64,000 nt of DNA, from the NCBI RefSeq assembly GCF_014199595.1, contig NZ_JACHNX010000013.1, forward strand, positions 1 to 64,000, in the 5' to 3' direction. Made by a program: the position numbers and the translations under genes. This DNA is from Sphingomonas yabuuchiae. Lineage in GTDB: Bacteria; Pseudomonadota; Alphaproteobacteria; Sphingomonadales; Sphingomonadaceae. Position 1 is the stretch's first letter. Each line of letters begins with the position of its first letter. This document shows positions 34,385-44,198 of the stretch, in pieces. The notes under the pieces are model-generated. The model made no database searches and was not told the DNA's origin. It was given only the letters and a program-made list of their open reading frames with translations.

Positions 34385-34864
34385 ATGATCACCGCGATCG
34401 CCGTTGCCGCAGCCCTGCTCGCGACGTCCATGCCGCCCCCGGCCAATCCGTTGACGACCGAGATCAGCGCGCTCGATGCGCAGGTGTTCGACGCCTACAA
34501 CCGCTGCGACCTGCCGACCTTTTCCGGCTATTTCGATCCGAAGGTCGCCTTCTACCACGACACTGGCGGTGCGACCTTCGAGCATGACGCGATGGTGGAC
34601 GGGGTGCGCAAATACATCTGCGGGAAAGTGAAGCGCGAGCTGATCCCGGCGACGTTCCGCGTCTATCCGATCAAGGATTATGGCGCGATCGAGGAAGGCG
34701 AACACCGCTTCTGTGAGTTGGCGACGGGACGATGCGAAGGGATCGCCAAATTCGTGATGGTCTGGGCGAAGCAGGATGGTGCCTGGCGGATCACCAGTGT
34801 CCTCAGTTACGGGCATGGACGTTCAGACTGGCCTTCCCAGCCCCCAAAAGCGGACGCTTATTAA
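34385..34864 (+). CDS. Exported NTF2-like (DUF4440-type) protein
   Basis: The protein has 159 residues. A short signal peptide (ITAIAVAAALLATSMPPPA) is followed by an NTF2-fold cone: 'EISALDAQVFDAYNRCDLPTFSGYFDPKVAFYHDTGG', and at the end 'IAKFVMVWAKQDGAWRITSVLSYGH'. Such domains bind small ligands or catalyse simple reactions; none is predictable here. Four Cys could form two disulfides in the periplasm. It sits 13 bp after the serine hydrolase, so the two are probably co-expressed. Its last 60 bases overlap a damaged gene on the other strand. Confidence 0.82.
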   Translation: MITAIAVAAALLATSMPPPANPLTTEISALDAQVFDAYNRCDLPTFSGYFDPKVAFYHDTGGATFEHDAMVDGVRKYICGKVKRELIPATFRVYPIKDYGAIEEGEHRFCELATGRCEGIAKFVMVWAKQDGAWRITSVLSYGHGRSDWPSQPPKADAY

Positions 34865-35091
34865 TCTTGGTCGCATACGGCCGTTGGGCACCACGAAACC
34901 GCTTTGCGCACGCAAACGTGACGGGTTCATGCAGCGGCCGCCTCCATTCGCCGTCCAACCTGGCACGCCAGCCGATAAACTCTTTCGAAGGCGTCGGAAA
35001 TCCCTCGAGCTTGAGGTTGTGGATCAGGTCAGTGGCGAGCGATGCGGCCTCGTCGCGCCGTCATGACAAGAATATCCTCGGTCGACCCCAT
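34803..35091 (-). pseudogene. Frameshifted third gene of the SPL-like/phosphoesterase operon
   Basis: On the minus strand an ATG at 35091 lies four bases after the phosphoesterase stop. It reads 'MGSTEDILVMTARRGRIARH' and then stops. One base out of phase, the reading continues open for over 80 codons: 'DEAASLATDLIHNLKLEG', 'PTPSKEFIGWRARLDGEWRR', and on to a stop at 34803. The join at MTARR/DEAAS gives a continuous, protein-like sequence. I infer a one-base frameshift, either natural or a sequencing error. No family is recognised. Confidence 0.4.
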
Positions 35092-35094
35092 GGC

Positions 35095-35580
35095 TCACTT
35101 CGCAAGCAGCTGCGCCAACGTCACCGGTTGAAAATCGCGCGCGTCGACACCGACGTCGAACTGGCGCGGCATCGGTGTCAGGCGGCCGTGGCTGTGTCCA
35201 TGCAAGTTAAGCGCGCCCTTGTGCTGGCGGTTCCAGCTGCGAAAGGCGTAGTGCCCCAGGACGAGCGCACGGCCTTCGACCTCGATCTCGGCATAGTCGC
35301 CGACGCTCGCCCAGCCCGGTGCGGCGCCCGTGGCGTCGGGATCGTTGTTGCCGCGGAGCAGATGCTTGGTTCCGTTGAGCCTGGCGAGCAGCGCCGCGAC
35401 ATCAGCCGGCCGCCGCGCGACATCACCCAGATGCCAAACGACATCCTCTACGCCCACGACGGCGTTCCAGCGGCCGATCAGTTCGGCGTCCATCTCGGCC
35501 ACGCTGGCGAAGGGTCGCTTGTGGATGTTGATCGTGCGGTGATCGCCGAAATGCGTGTCGGCGGTGAAGAAGACGGTCAT
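35095..35580 (-). CDS. Metallophosphoesterase
   Basis: The protein has 161 residues from the ATG at 35580, which overlaps the stop of the radical-SAM gene (ATGA). The calcineurin-like metal site is complete: 'FFTADTHFGDH' (D-x-H), 'VWHLGDVARR' (GD), 'LLRGNNDPD' (GNxD), 'VLGHYAF' (H) and 'NLHGHSHG' (GHSHG). It should cleave phosphomonoesters or phosphodiesters such as nucleotides, with two metals. Translational coupling to the photolyase-like enzyme suggests a shared nucleic-acid or nucleotide task. Confidence 0.9.
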   Translation of the reverse strand: MTVFFTADTHFGDHRTINIHKRPFASVAEMDAELIGRWNAVVGVEDVVWHLGDVARRPADVAALLARLNGTKHLLRGNNDPDATGAAPGWASVGDYAEIEVEGRALVLGHYAFRSWNRQHKGALNLHGHSHGRLTPMPRQFDVGVDARDFQPVTLAQLLAK

Positions 35581-36671
35581 GTCCAATAGAGGATGCGCGC
35601 CGCCGGTAGCAGCGTCCCGATCCTTTCCTCGAAAAACAGGCGAAGTGATCGCATCGTCGGCGCATCATAGACTTGCTTTTCAGTCCCGAACTTGGTGCGC
35701 TTTGTCGTCCGGTTATCCGCCCCCATGTCGAGCGCGGAGCCGGGATACCAGCTCTCCAGCACCGCCTTCGATCCGGGCGTAAAGCGATGCGTGATGAGTT
35801 CAACCGTCAGGTCGAGATCGGCGATGCCTGTCAGCGCCCCTGCCGCATCGGCGAGCAAAGCGTCGTACGCCTCGCGCCAGCCGTCGGCCGCGATGATCGG
35901 CGCGATCGTCAGGCCGATCGGATAGCCCGCGCGCGCCATGTCGGCCAGGGCCGTGAGCCTGGCTGCGACCGGCGCCGTACCGCCCTCGAACCGGGCAAAC
36001 ATCGTCGGATTAATCGAGGCGCGCATCCGCGTGCGTTTCTGATGGTCGAGGCCGAGCAGCGGCCCGACGTCAGCGAACTTCGTGGTGAAGCGCAACTGCG
36101 CCGCCGCCTCCCAGCGGCCGAACCAGGCGATCGCCGCCGACAGCGATCCGGTGATCGCCTCCAGACCCAGCGGATCGGTGTAGCAGGACGCCTCGAACGT
36201 CGTGCCTTCGTGCGCGCGCGCCTCGCTACGCGAGGTGATGCTGCCCTGTCCCAGATACGCTGGCAGCCCGTCCAGTATCTCGTCGAGATTGGCGTAGACG
36301 CGGGTGATCGGCGGCCCCTTCAACGACCCTGCGAGATAGCAATAGCTGCAATGCGCAGGACACCCTTCGGCAAGGTCGACCCGCCAGTCGGCGCTGGGCG
36401 CGATCGGCTGCAACCGCCGTTTCGACGGTGGCGCGACCACCACCGCTAGCGTCGATTTCGCCTCCGAGTAGGCGCGCCGCGGATCGTCGGGTAGCCCCAG
36501 TGAGAGGCGATCACCGGGAAGCGTCACAACCTCGATACCCTGCACTTCAGCACGTGCGACGATGGCTCGGCCATGCGCGAAGCCCAGCGCCGAGCGCGTC
36601 ACCAACAACCGACGCGGGCGCCATCCTGCCCCCGGTCTCCCCGTCGTCGGTGCTGTCGCTATCGTCGCCAT
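35577..36671 (-). CDS. Spore-photoproduct-lyase-like radical SAM protein
   Basis: The protein has 364 residues from the ATG at 36671; a GTG at 36722 would add 17 residues. The radical SAM cluster motif CX3CX2C is in 'GCPAHCSYCYLAGSLKGPPI'. Further conserved segments are 'SCYTDPLGLEAITGSL', 'LRFTTKFADV', 'RMRASINP' and 'ELITHRFTPGSK'. This pattern is that of the SplB-like family, which in spore formers reverses spore photoproduct in DNA. In Gram-negative bacteria that make no spores its substrate is unknown. It heads a compact operon with a phosphoesterase and the remnant of a third gene. Confidence 0.85.
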   Translation of the reverse strand: MATIATAPTTGRPGAGWRPRRLLVTRSALGFAHGRAIVARAEVQGIEVVTLPGDRLSLGLPDDPRRAYSEAKSTLAVVVAPPSKRRLQPIAPSADWRVDLAEGCPAHCSYCYLAGSLKGPPITRVYANLDEILDGLPAYLGQGSITSRSEARAHEGTTFEASCYTDPLGLEAITGSLSAAIAWFGRWEAAAQLRFTTKFADVGPLLGLDHQKRTRMRASINPTMFARFEGGTAPVAARLTALADMARAGYPIGLTIAPIIAADGWREAYDALLADAAGALTGIADLDLTVELITHRFTPGSKAVLESWYPGSALDMGADNRTTKRTKFGTEKQVYDAPTMRSLRLFFEERIGTLLPAARILYWT

Positions 36672-36823
36672 GGCCAAGCCAACGAACGGCACGCCGGGAC
36701 GGTCCAACCGATCGACAGGCACCGCCCCATCTTCTTAGGATCGGCGCTCCACCGCGACAGGGGGCCGACCTGCACTTCCTCGACACACGCCGTACGCTGC
36801 TCCGCTCCGCGATACTCGCACCG

Positions 36824-39430
36824 ATGGGGCTGTGGACCGCGGCACAGGCGCGTGCCGCCGGCCTGTCGGCGGAGGGCGCCATCGAACGCGGCATTTCGCT
36901 CGACCTCGCAAGGGTGCGGGCGGCGCAGATCTTCGGCCTCCGCTATGACCTGTCGTTCAACTTGACCGCGGCGGACACCGCCGCGGGCGCGGTCGTCATC
37001 CGTTTCGATCGCGCGGGCGACAGCGGCGATCTGGTCCTCGACTTTCGCGGCCCCACGCTCGCCGATCTGACGGTCAACGGCCGTCCGCTACCGGCCGCAG
37101 GGCGGGTCGACGGACACCTCGTCCTGCCCGCAGCGTTGCTGAAGACCGGCGCCAATATCGTCTCGGCACGGTTCGCGACACCGATCGCGGCATCGGGGGC
37201 GGCGATCATCCGCTATCATGACGACAAGGATGGCCAGGCCTATCTCTACACGTTGCTCGTCCCCTCCGATGCCAATCTGCTGTTCCCCTGTTTCGACCAG
37301 CCCGACCTCAAGGCGCGCTTCCGCTGGACGATCACCGCGCCGACCGGCTGGACGGTGATCGCCAACGGGCCGCTCGATGGGCAGCAGCCGACGACCGGCG
37401 GTACGCGCTGGCGCTTTGCAGAAACCGAGCCAATCTCCACCTATCTTGCCGCCTTCGCCGCCGCTCCCTGGACGCGCTGGACGTCGGCGCCCGCGGGGGA
37501 GCGCCCGATCAGCCTTTACGCGCGCGCCTCGCGCCGTGCCGAGGTCGATGCCGAGGCGCAGATCGCGACCAACCGCGCCGCAGTGCGCTGGCTCAGCGAC
37601 TGGTTCGAGGTCCCCTTTCCCTTCGCCAAGCTCGACCTGGTGCTTGCTCCCGCCTTTCCCTTCGGCGGCATGGAGCATGTCGGCGCGGTCTTCTACAACA
37701 AGGACCGTTTCATCTTCCGCGAGCCGCCAACGCTGCCGCAGCGCGTCGGCCGCGATGCCACCATCTACCACGAGATCAGCCATCAATGGTTCGGCGACGA
37801 CGTCACCATGCGCTGGTTCGACGACCTGTGGCTGAAGGAAGGCTTCTCGACCTATATGGCCGCGCGCATCCAGGCCGAGCTTCAGCCTGACAGCAACGCC
37901 TGGACCACCTTCCTCCTGTCGACCAAGACGCCCGCCTATCGCGCCGATGCGACCAGCGGCACGCAGGCGCTGTGGCAGCCGCTCGACAATCTCAATGCCG
38001 CCAAGAGCAATTACGGCCCGATCGTCTACAACAAGGCGCCGGCGGTCATCAAACAGCTCGCCTTCCTGGTCGGCGAGGCGGGGTTCCGCCGTGGCCTCCA
38101 ACGCTTCCTCATCGATCATGCCTATGGCAACGCGACCTGGCAGGACCTGCTCGGCGCAGTCGGGTCGGCGTCGGGCGTCGACCTGACCGATTTCGGCCGC
38201 CAGTACATGCTACGCGCCGGCCTCCCCCGCGTCGACACGCAGCTCCGCATCGCGGGCGGTCGGATCGGGTCGCTGACGCTCGTCCAGCGGCCGGCGCGGT
38301 CGCTGCCAGGCGACCGCGCCGGCGCATGGCCGATGAAGGTCCGGGTACGGCTGGGCTATAAGACCCGGCCCGATGTCGTCCTCGACGCCGCCTTCTCCGG
38401 CACGACCGCGATCGTCGCCGGGGCGGCGGGGTTGCCGGTGCCCGACTATGTCTGGCCGAACGACGACGACCAGGGATACGGCCTGTTCCTGCCCGACGGC
38501 CGCACCCTCGCCTGGATCGTGGCGAACGTCGGCACGGTCGAGGACCCGCTGCTCCGCGCGATGCTGTGGAGCGCGGTGTGGGACACGGTCCGCGACGTCC
38601 GCTTCTCACCGGCGCGCTATATCGCCATGCTGCTCGACCACCTGCCCGCCGAAACCGACGAACAGATTTCGCGCACCATCCTGTCGCGCGGCGCGGCCGC
38701 ACTCGACGTCTACCTGCCCGACGACGCCGCCGCGCCACTGCGGCCCCGCTGGGAACGGGCGCTGCTCGCCCGGATCGATGATGCCACGCTCGGTTACGGC
38801 CTGCGCAAGGATGCGCTCGATCGCCTGGTTGCAACCGCGCGGACGCCGCTCGCACTTGCTCGCTTGCGCGACCTTCTGGCGGGCCGCGCGATGTTGGTCG
38901 GCACCGCAATCCGCCAGCCGACACGTTGGGCGATCGTCCGTCGCCTGATCGCAGTCGCAGCGCCCGATGCCGCCGCGCTCTACGCGACCGAGCAACGGCT
39001 CGACCAAACGAGCGAAACGGTGAAGGACGCCTTCGTCGCCCGTGCGGCGACACCCGACCGCGCGGTCAAGGCCGCCTACTTTGCCCGCTATTTCGACGAT
39101 GCCGCGCTCAACGAAGCCTGGGTGAGCGAAAGCCTGGGCGCGTTCAATACGGTCGAGCAGGCCGAACTTACTCTGCCCTTCCTGCGCCCGGCGCTCGACC
39201 GGCTCGAATGGATCCGTCAGAACCGCCGCATCTTCTTCCTGCCTGCCTGGATCGACGCCTTTATCGGCGGCCAGCGCGATGCGGCGGCGCTAGATGTCGT
39301 CGATCGGTTCCTGGACGCGCGCCCCGCCCTTCCCCTCGATGTACGTCGCAAGGTTTTGACCGCACGCGACGAACTGGCTTTAACTGTGCATATCAGGGCC
39401 GCGACATTTCCAACGTCAGCGGAGGTTTGA
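36824..39430 (+). CDS. M1 family metallopeptidase (exported aminopeptidase N-like)
   Basis: At least 868 residues. Substrate motif 'FGGMEHVGAVFYN' (the GxMEN site reads GGMEH) and the zinc site 'HEISHQWFGDDVTMRWFDDLWLKEGFS' (HExxH-18-E) are intact. An M1 beta N-terminal domain precedes them and a C-terminal helical ERAP-like domain follows. The start is uncertain. The ATG at 36824 lies inside a Tat-like leader (TRRTLLRSAILAPMGLWTAAQARA), and the only upstream in-frame start, GTG 36650, would overlap the divergent gene. The true start may be a rare codon near 36770. It should trim peptides in the periplasm. Confidence 0.88.
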   Translation: MGLWTAAQARAAGLSAEGAIERGISLDLARVRAAQIFGLRYDLSFNLTAADTAAGAVVIRFDRAGDSGDLVLDFRGPTLADLTVNGRPLPAAGRVDGHLVLPAALLKTGANIVSARFATPIAASGAAIIRYHDDKDGQAYLYTLLVPSDANLLFPCFDQPDLKARFRWTITAPTGWTVIANGPLDGQQPTTGGTRWRFAETEPISTYLAAFAAAPWTRWTSAPAGERPISLYARASRRAEVDAEAQIATNRAAVRWLSDWFEVPFPFAKLDLVLAPAFPFGGMEHVGAVFYNKDRFIFREPPTLPQRVGRDATIYHEISHQWFGDDVTMRWFDDLWLKEGFSTYMAARIQAELQPDSNAWTTFLLSTKTPAYRADATSGTQALWQPLDNLNAAKSNYGPIVYNKAPAVIKQLAFLVGEAGFRRGLQRFLIDHAYGNATWQDLLGAVGSASGVDLTDFGRQYMLRAGLPRVDTQLRIAGGRIGSLTLVQRPARSLPGDRAGAWPMKVRVRLGYKTRPDVVLDAAFSGTTAIVAGAAGLPVPDYVWPNDDDQGYGLFLPDGRTLAWIVANVGTVEDPLLRAMLWSAVWDTVRDVRFSPARYIAMLLDHLPAETDEQISRTILSRGAAALDVYLPDDAAAPLRPRWERALLARIDDATLGYGLRKDALDRLVATARTPLALARLRDLLAGRAMLVGTAIRQPTRWAIVRRLIAVAAPDAAALYATEQRLDQTSETVKDAFVARAATPDRAVKAAYFARYFDDAALNEAWVSESLGAFNTVEQAELTLPFLRPALDRLEWIRQNRRIFFLPAWIDAFIGGQRDAAALDVVDRFLDARPALPLDVRRKVLTARDELALTVHIRAATFPTSAEV

Positions 39431-39555
39431 TGAAAGACCCGGCAACCGGACACCCAGCCCGCCTTGCATGCGGCAGCCTAGCCAAACCTTTGAAATGATG
39501 GACGTACAGCGACGAGCGACTTTCGCCAGAGGCCCCGGAATGCTTTAATGCAGCG

Positions 39556-41880
39556 ATGAAGCATTCCCGCCAAGGGGCCGTGCTGGCCCTGCTCGCCAGT
39601 CTTGCCGCGATGCCGCTGTCCGCGCAGTCGACCTATGATCGGGTCGACCCGATGATCGGCACGGGAGGAGAAGGTCACACCTTTCCTGGGGCGGTCGCGC
39701 CCTTTGGCATGGTGCAATTTTCGCCCGACACCGACACAACTTGCGTCATTCGGGAATGCTACAGCCATGCGGCGGGCTATCGTTATGAAGATCCGACCAT
39801 CCAAGGTTTTTCGCTGACGCACTTCTCCGGTGCCGGGCATTCGGATCTCGGCGATTTCCTCATGATGCCGGTCAGCGGGGATAGCGTGCCACTGGAGCCC
39901 GGCAACGCAGGCAAGCCGGGGTCGGGTTATCGCTCGCGCTACGATCACGCGACAGAGGTCGCGCGGCCAGGCTATTACGCCGTCAAGCTGGAGGATCGAG
40001 GCGTCCAGGCGGAGCTGACCACAGGGACACGGATCGGCGTCGCCCGCTATCGTACCATGTCTGGCGCGCCTTCCATGCATCTGGTGCTCGATCTGCGCAG
40101 CTCGCTTTACAACTATCCGGGAAAGGTCCTGTGGTCCTTGATTAGGCTGCGTCCCGACGGCATCGTGACCGGCTGCCGACAGACGCGCGGCTGGGCGCCC
40201 GACCGAAACCTGTGCTTTGCGATCCGTTTTTCCGTTCCGCTCAAAGGGCACGCGTTCGTCTCTACCGAGACGGACGTCCCTTATAAGGGCTTCCAGGGAC
40301 CGGGGCGCGGCAGTGACGCCGTTGCGGAGCGCGCCGGACGCGCATTGGTCGCCCGCTTCGATTTCGGCCCCCTCGACCAACCGCTTGAAGTGATCAGTGC
40401 AATCTCGTCGGTCGATGAGGCGGGCGCGATTGCAAACCTAGCAAGCGAACCCGGCGATTTCGATGCCATCCAGGCAAAGACCGCCCAGGCGTGGCGCGCA
40501 GCCTTGGACGTGGTGAAGATTGACGCGCCTGCCCCAATGGCGAAGTCCGTGGCCACTGCGCTGTACCATAGTTTGCTGGCGCCCGCCGTCGCCAGCGATG
40601 CGGACGGCCGCTATCGCGGTCCCGACAATCAGGTGCACCGTGCGGAAGGCTATACATTCCGTTCGACCTTCTCGCTTTGGGATACGTTCCGCGCCGAGCA
40701 TCCGCTGCTGACGCTCGTCCAGCCGGCAAGCCTGTCGAGCGAGATCGTCCAGTCACTCGTGGCCAGCCGCAAGGATAGTCCTCATGGCATCCTGCCCGTC
40801 TGGCAGTTCCAGGGGCGTGAGACGTGGACGATGATCGGCTATCACGCCGCACCCGTTATCGCCGACGCCTATCTGAAGGGGATTAGAGGGTTCGATGCGG
40901 ACGCGGCGCTTGCCGCCATGGTCGCGAGCGCGACCTATGCGCCCTATGGCGGCTTGGGCGAGTATATGAAGCGCGGTTATGTGCCGATCGATCGGGAGCC
41001 GGAGGCGGCCTCCAAGACCGTAGAATATGCCTATGACGACTGGACGATCGCACGGATGGCGCGCGCCATGGGCCGCACCGAGATCGCCGCGACATTCGAA
41101 AGACGTGCAGGCAACTGGCGGAATAGCTTTGATGCCCGGACCGGCTTCATCCGTGCGCGCAAGAGCGACGGATCGTTCCGCACGCCGTTCGATCCCACGG
41201 CGATCAACTACGGATCGGACTATACCGAGGGTAATGCCTGGCAATATAGCTGGTTCGTACCGCAGGATCAGGCTTCACTCGTCGGAGCGCTCGGCGGCGA
41301 TACGGCCACCATCGCCAAGCTGGATGCGATGTTCGAATTCGACAATTCGAAACTCGACTATAGCCATGCCGAAGATATCGCGGGGCTGATCGGCCAATAT
41401 ATCCACGGCAATGAACCCAGCCACCATGTCGCCTATCTCTACAGCTATGCTGGGGCACCGTGGCGGACACAGGCCCGACTGACGCAAATCGTCGAGACCC
41501 AGTATCGCCCGACGCCGGACGGACTGTCCGGCAACGACGATCTCGGGCAAATGTCCGCCTGGCTCGTTTTTACTGCGCTGGGCTTTTACCCGGTGACGCC
41601 CGGCAGCCTGGAATATGTGATCGGTCGGCCTTTCCTGAATCGAGCAGTGCTTTCCTTGCCCAATGGGCGGCAGCTGACCGTGATCGCCGATCAACTGGAC
41701 GACCGGCATCCTTATGTCGGGAAGGTGATGCTGAACGGGATACCCGTAACGCGGGCCTATCTCCGGTACGACGAGATCATGGCTGGGGGTGAATTGCGTT
41801 TTACGATGCAGACGACGCCGAACACCGCCTGGGCAACGCACCCCAAGGATCGACCATATTCTGCCAGCACGACGCGGTGA
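39556..41880 (+). CDS. GH92 family glycoside hydrolase (alpha-mannosidase type)
   Basis: The protein has 774 residues. Signal peptide (residues 1-23, ending LSAQS). The family's opening 'VDPMIGTGGEGHTFPGAVAPFGMVQFSPDT' is present. The catalytic parts are 'HGNEPSHHVAYLY' (general acid Glu) and 'GLSGNDDLGQMSAWLVFTALGFYPVTPG' (Asp base pair). GH92 enzymes are calcium-dependent, inverting exo-alpha-mannosidases acting on glycans. The product is probably periplasmic, and no receptor or other glycosidase is adjacent, so this looks like a single acquisition. It stands alone between the M1 peptidase and a convergent histidine kinase. Confidence 0.92.
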   Translation: MKHSRQGAVLALLASLAAMPLSAQSTYDRVDPMIGTGGEGHTFPGAVAPFGMVQFSPDTDTTCVIRECYSHAAGYRYEDPTIQGFSLTHFSGAGHSDLGDFLMMPVSGDSVPLEPGNAGKPGSGYRSRYDHATEVARPGYYAVKLEDRGVQAELTTGTRIGVARYRTMSGAPSMHLVLDLRSSLYNYPGKVLWSLIRLRPDGIVTGCRQTRGWAPDRNLCFAIRFSVPLKGHAFVSTETDVPYKGFQGPGRGSDAVAERAGRALVARFDFGPLDQPLEVISAISSVDEAGAIANLASEPGDFDAIQAKTAQAWRAALDVVKIDAPAPMAKSVATALYHSLLAPAVASDADGRYRGPDNQVHRAEGYTFRSTFSLWDTFRAEHPLLTLVQPASLSSEIVQSLVASRKDSPHGILPVWQFQGRETWTMIGYHAAPVIADAYLKGIRGFDADAALAAMVASATYAPYGGLGEYMKRGYVPIDREPEAASKTVEYAYDDWTIARMARAMGRTEIAATFERRAGNWRNSFDARTGFIRARKSDGSFRTPFDPTAINYGSDYTEGNAWQYSWFVPQDQASLVGALGGDTATIAKLDAMFEFDNSKLDYSHAEDIAGLIGQYIHGNEPSHHVAYLYSYAGAPWRTQARLTQIVETQYRPTPDGLSGNDDLGQMSAWLVFTALGFYPVTPGSLEYVIGRPFLNRAVLSLPNGRQLTVIADQLDDRHPYVGKVMLNGIPVTRAYLRYDEIMAGGELRFTMQTTPNTAWATHPKDRPYSASTTR

Positions 41881-41894
41881 GAAGGACCCACTTT

Positions 41895-41960
41895 CAGCCG
41901 TTCAGTCTACCTTTCCCGCCTTCCAACATCCGACACCCATTCATCGAACTGCAGGCTCCC
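41895..41960. repeat. Intergenic repeat relic
   Basis: CTTTCCCGCCTTCCAACATC followed by CACCCATTCATCGAACTGC (41911-41952) follows the order of the window's CCATTCATTCATGTT element, between the convergent GH92 and kinase genes. Confidence 0.4.
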
Positions 41961-42000
41961 GCTGGGCGGAGGAGCAGACGGCAAGCGCGTTGCTCTCGCG

Positions 42001-43947
42001 TCAGGTGATAAATTTCGTCAGGCCGCTAACTGAATAGGGCTTGCGCAACAAAGGGAAGCCGTGGTCCTGCTGCTCCGCTAGCGCATCGCTATAGCCGGTG
42101 GTGAGTACGACAGGCATCGCTGGCCAGCGATCGCGGATACGGAGGGCAAGGTCCAGGCCGTTGATGCCGGGCATGATGACGTCGCTGAAGACGAGGTCGA
42201 TCTTTTCGTGCGCACGCTCAAGCAGCGCGAGGGCGTCCTCGCCACTCTGTACCCAGGTGACGATCTGCCCCAGTTCCTCAAGTAGGCTCCGCGCGAACTG
42301 GCCGACGGCCTCATTGTCCTCGACGAGCAGGATACGCCGAGTGACCGCGGCGTGTTTCGGAATGTCGGACACGGCGTGGACCAGTTGCATGCCTGCCGCG
42401 AAAGGGAGGTAAAGCGTGAAGGCCGTCCCGATACCGACTTGGCTCTCGACATCGACGTCGCCCCCGGACTGTTTGGCAAAGCCGTGCACCTGACTAAGCC
42501 CCAAACCGGTACCCTTGTTCATGGGTTTGGTGGTGAAGAACGGCTCGAAAATATTCTTCATCGTGTCCGGTGCGATGCCGCTGCCGTTGTCTGAGACACG
42601 TAGCGCTACGAAGCGGCCGCTCGCCGGGCCGTGACCGCGCACGGCGGGCAAGCCGTCGACGGTCGCACTGGCCAGCGTCAGCGTACCGCCCGCCGGCATC
42701 GCATCGCGGGCGTTGATGACGAGGTTCAGCAACGCAGTTTCGAACTGATTGCGATCCGCGTTGACGATCGCAGCCTCGCCCGGCTCTATCGCGATGACGA
42801 TCGAGGAGCCGACGCTCGTCTCGATCAGCGGACGCATCTCCAGAACGCGCGCACTGACGTCGAAAACCTCAGGCCGCAACGGCTGCCGACGTGAAAAGGC
42901 GAGCAGTTGAGAGGTTAGGGCCGCAGCACGATCGGCAGTCTCCGAGATCGCTTCGACATAGCGGTCGCGCTTTTCGGGCGATAGCGTCGGGACGCGCAGC
43001 AAGTCGGCGGACGAGCGAATGATCGTGAGCAGATTGTTGAAATCATGCGCGACACCGCCCGTCAGCCGACCGACCGCCTCCATCTTCTGCGCCTGCGCCA
43101 TCGCCTCGCGCGCACGCTCGACGTCCTGCTGCGCCTGCCAGCGCTCGGTGAGGTCGCGCGTAATTTTCGCAAAGCCGATCAGCGTACCCCGGCAGTCGAC
43201 GATGGGCGCGATCAGCACACCGGCGCGAAACCGCGCGCCGCCTTTGCGTACCCGCCACGCCTCGACCTCATACTTGCCTTGTGCGATCGCTACCTGCAGG
43301 GCGCGTGTCGGCTCGCCGCTCTGCCGATCCTCCTCGGTGTAAAATGTCGAGAAATGTGTGCCGATGATCTCGTCGGCACGATACCCCTTGATCGCCTGCG
43401 CGCCGCGATTCCAGTTGGTGACGAAGCCGTTGGGGTCGAGCATGTAGATGGCATAGTCTTTCACGCCCTGCACCAGCAGGCTGAACCGCTGCTCGCTTTC
43501 CCGCAGGGCCTGCTGCGCCTCCTGCTTGTCGGTTATATCGCGCGTGACCTTGGCAAAACCGATCAGCGTCCCCTGGTCGTCACGCACTGGGTCGATCACC
43601 ACGCTGGTCCAGAAGCGCGTGCCGTCCTTGCGCAGCCGCCACCCCTCTGCCTCGAAAACGCCCTCGGCCGCCGCGATCTGCAGCGCACGGGCCGGCAGGC
43701 CGGCGGCGCGATCATCGTCGGTATAGAAGCGTGAAAATTGCTGCCCGATGATCTCTTGGGCGGTGTATCCCTTGAACCGCTCGGCTCCGGCATTCCAGCT
43801 CGCGACATGACCTTCGCGATCCAGAAGATAGATTGCATAATCCCTGATCGAATTGACCAGCCGCTCGAACCGGTCCGAACCTCGGAGCTCCGCCGGGATT
43901 TGCTGTTCGTTCACGTCAGACGTCTCGGTAGATCCAGATTTGCCCAT
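42001..43947 (-). CDS. Hybrid sensor histidine kinase (PAS-PAS-HK-REC)
   Basis: The protein has 648 residues from the ATG at 43947. Two tandem PAS domains (about 25-145 and 150-270) are similar to each other ('[33 protein letters not shown]' and '[33 protein letters not shown]'). The H-box '[17 protein letters not shown]' is near residue 290, the ATPase motifs include '[10 protein letters not shown]' and '[12 protein letters not shown]', and a receiver domain ends the protein (phosphorylated Asp in '[10 protein letters not shown]', Lys in 'LLRKPYSV'). No membrane segment, so the signal is cytoplasmic. No separate output gene is adjacent. Confidence 0.93.
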   Translation of the reverse strand: MGKSGSTETSDVNEQQIPAELRGSDRFERLVNSIRDYAIYLLDREGHVASWNAGAERFKGYTAQEIIGQQFSRFYTDDDRAAGLPARALQIAAAEGVFEAEGWRLRKDGTRFWTSVVIDPVRDDQGTLIGFAKVTRDITDKQEAQQALRESEQRFSLLVQGVKDYAIYMLDPNGFVTNWNRGAQAIKGYRADEIIGTHFSTFYTEEDRQSGEPTRALQVAIAQGKYEVEAWRVRKGGARFRAGVLIAPIVDCRGTLIGFAKITRDLTERWQAQQDVERAREAMAQAQKMEAVGRLTGGVAHDFNNLLTIIRSSADLLRVPTLSPEKRDRYVEAISETADRAAALTSQLLAFSRRQPLRPEVFDVSARVLEMRPLIETSVGSSIVIAIEPGEAAIVNADRNQFETALLNLVINARDAMPAGGTLTLASATVDGLPAVRGHGPASGRFVALRVSDNGSGIAPDTMKNIFEPFFTTKPMNKGTGLGLSQVHGFAKQSGGDVDVESQVGIGTAFTLYLPFAAGMQLVHAVSDIPKHAAVTRRILLVEDNEAVGQFARSLLEELGQIVTWVQSGEDALALLERAHEKIDLVFSDVIMPGINGLDLALRIRDRWPAMPVVLTTGYSDALAEQQDHGFPLLRKPYSVSGLTKFIT

Positions 43948-44059
43948 GACCGATCGGGCGCTAAGCCCCGACCGATCAACGAGGAATATCAAGGGTCAGT
44001 CTGACTGTCATATGTCTGGATCAACTTCTCGCCCACGTGACGCGAACCGGCTGAGCCGA

Positions 44060-44125
44060 CCCAATCCCGGCCGTTTGAAACACCTGTCAGCCTCTTCACA
44101 GGCTGCCATTCGTTCATGCTGCCAA
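44060..44125. repeat. Intergenic repeat with CATTCGTTCATG core
   Basis: AATCCCGGCCGTTTGAAACA, then CCTCTTCACAGG and CTGCCATTCGTTCATGCTGCC (44103-44123), fit the intergenic element seen elsewhere, in the same orientation. Confidence 0.45.
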
Positions 44126-44198
44126 TGCCAATACAGCCAAGGCCAACCTACCGCCTAAAAGCCACTCATGGAAATCACGGTCATTCGAAGCGAAACCC

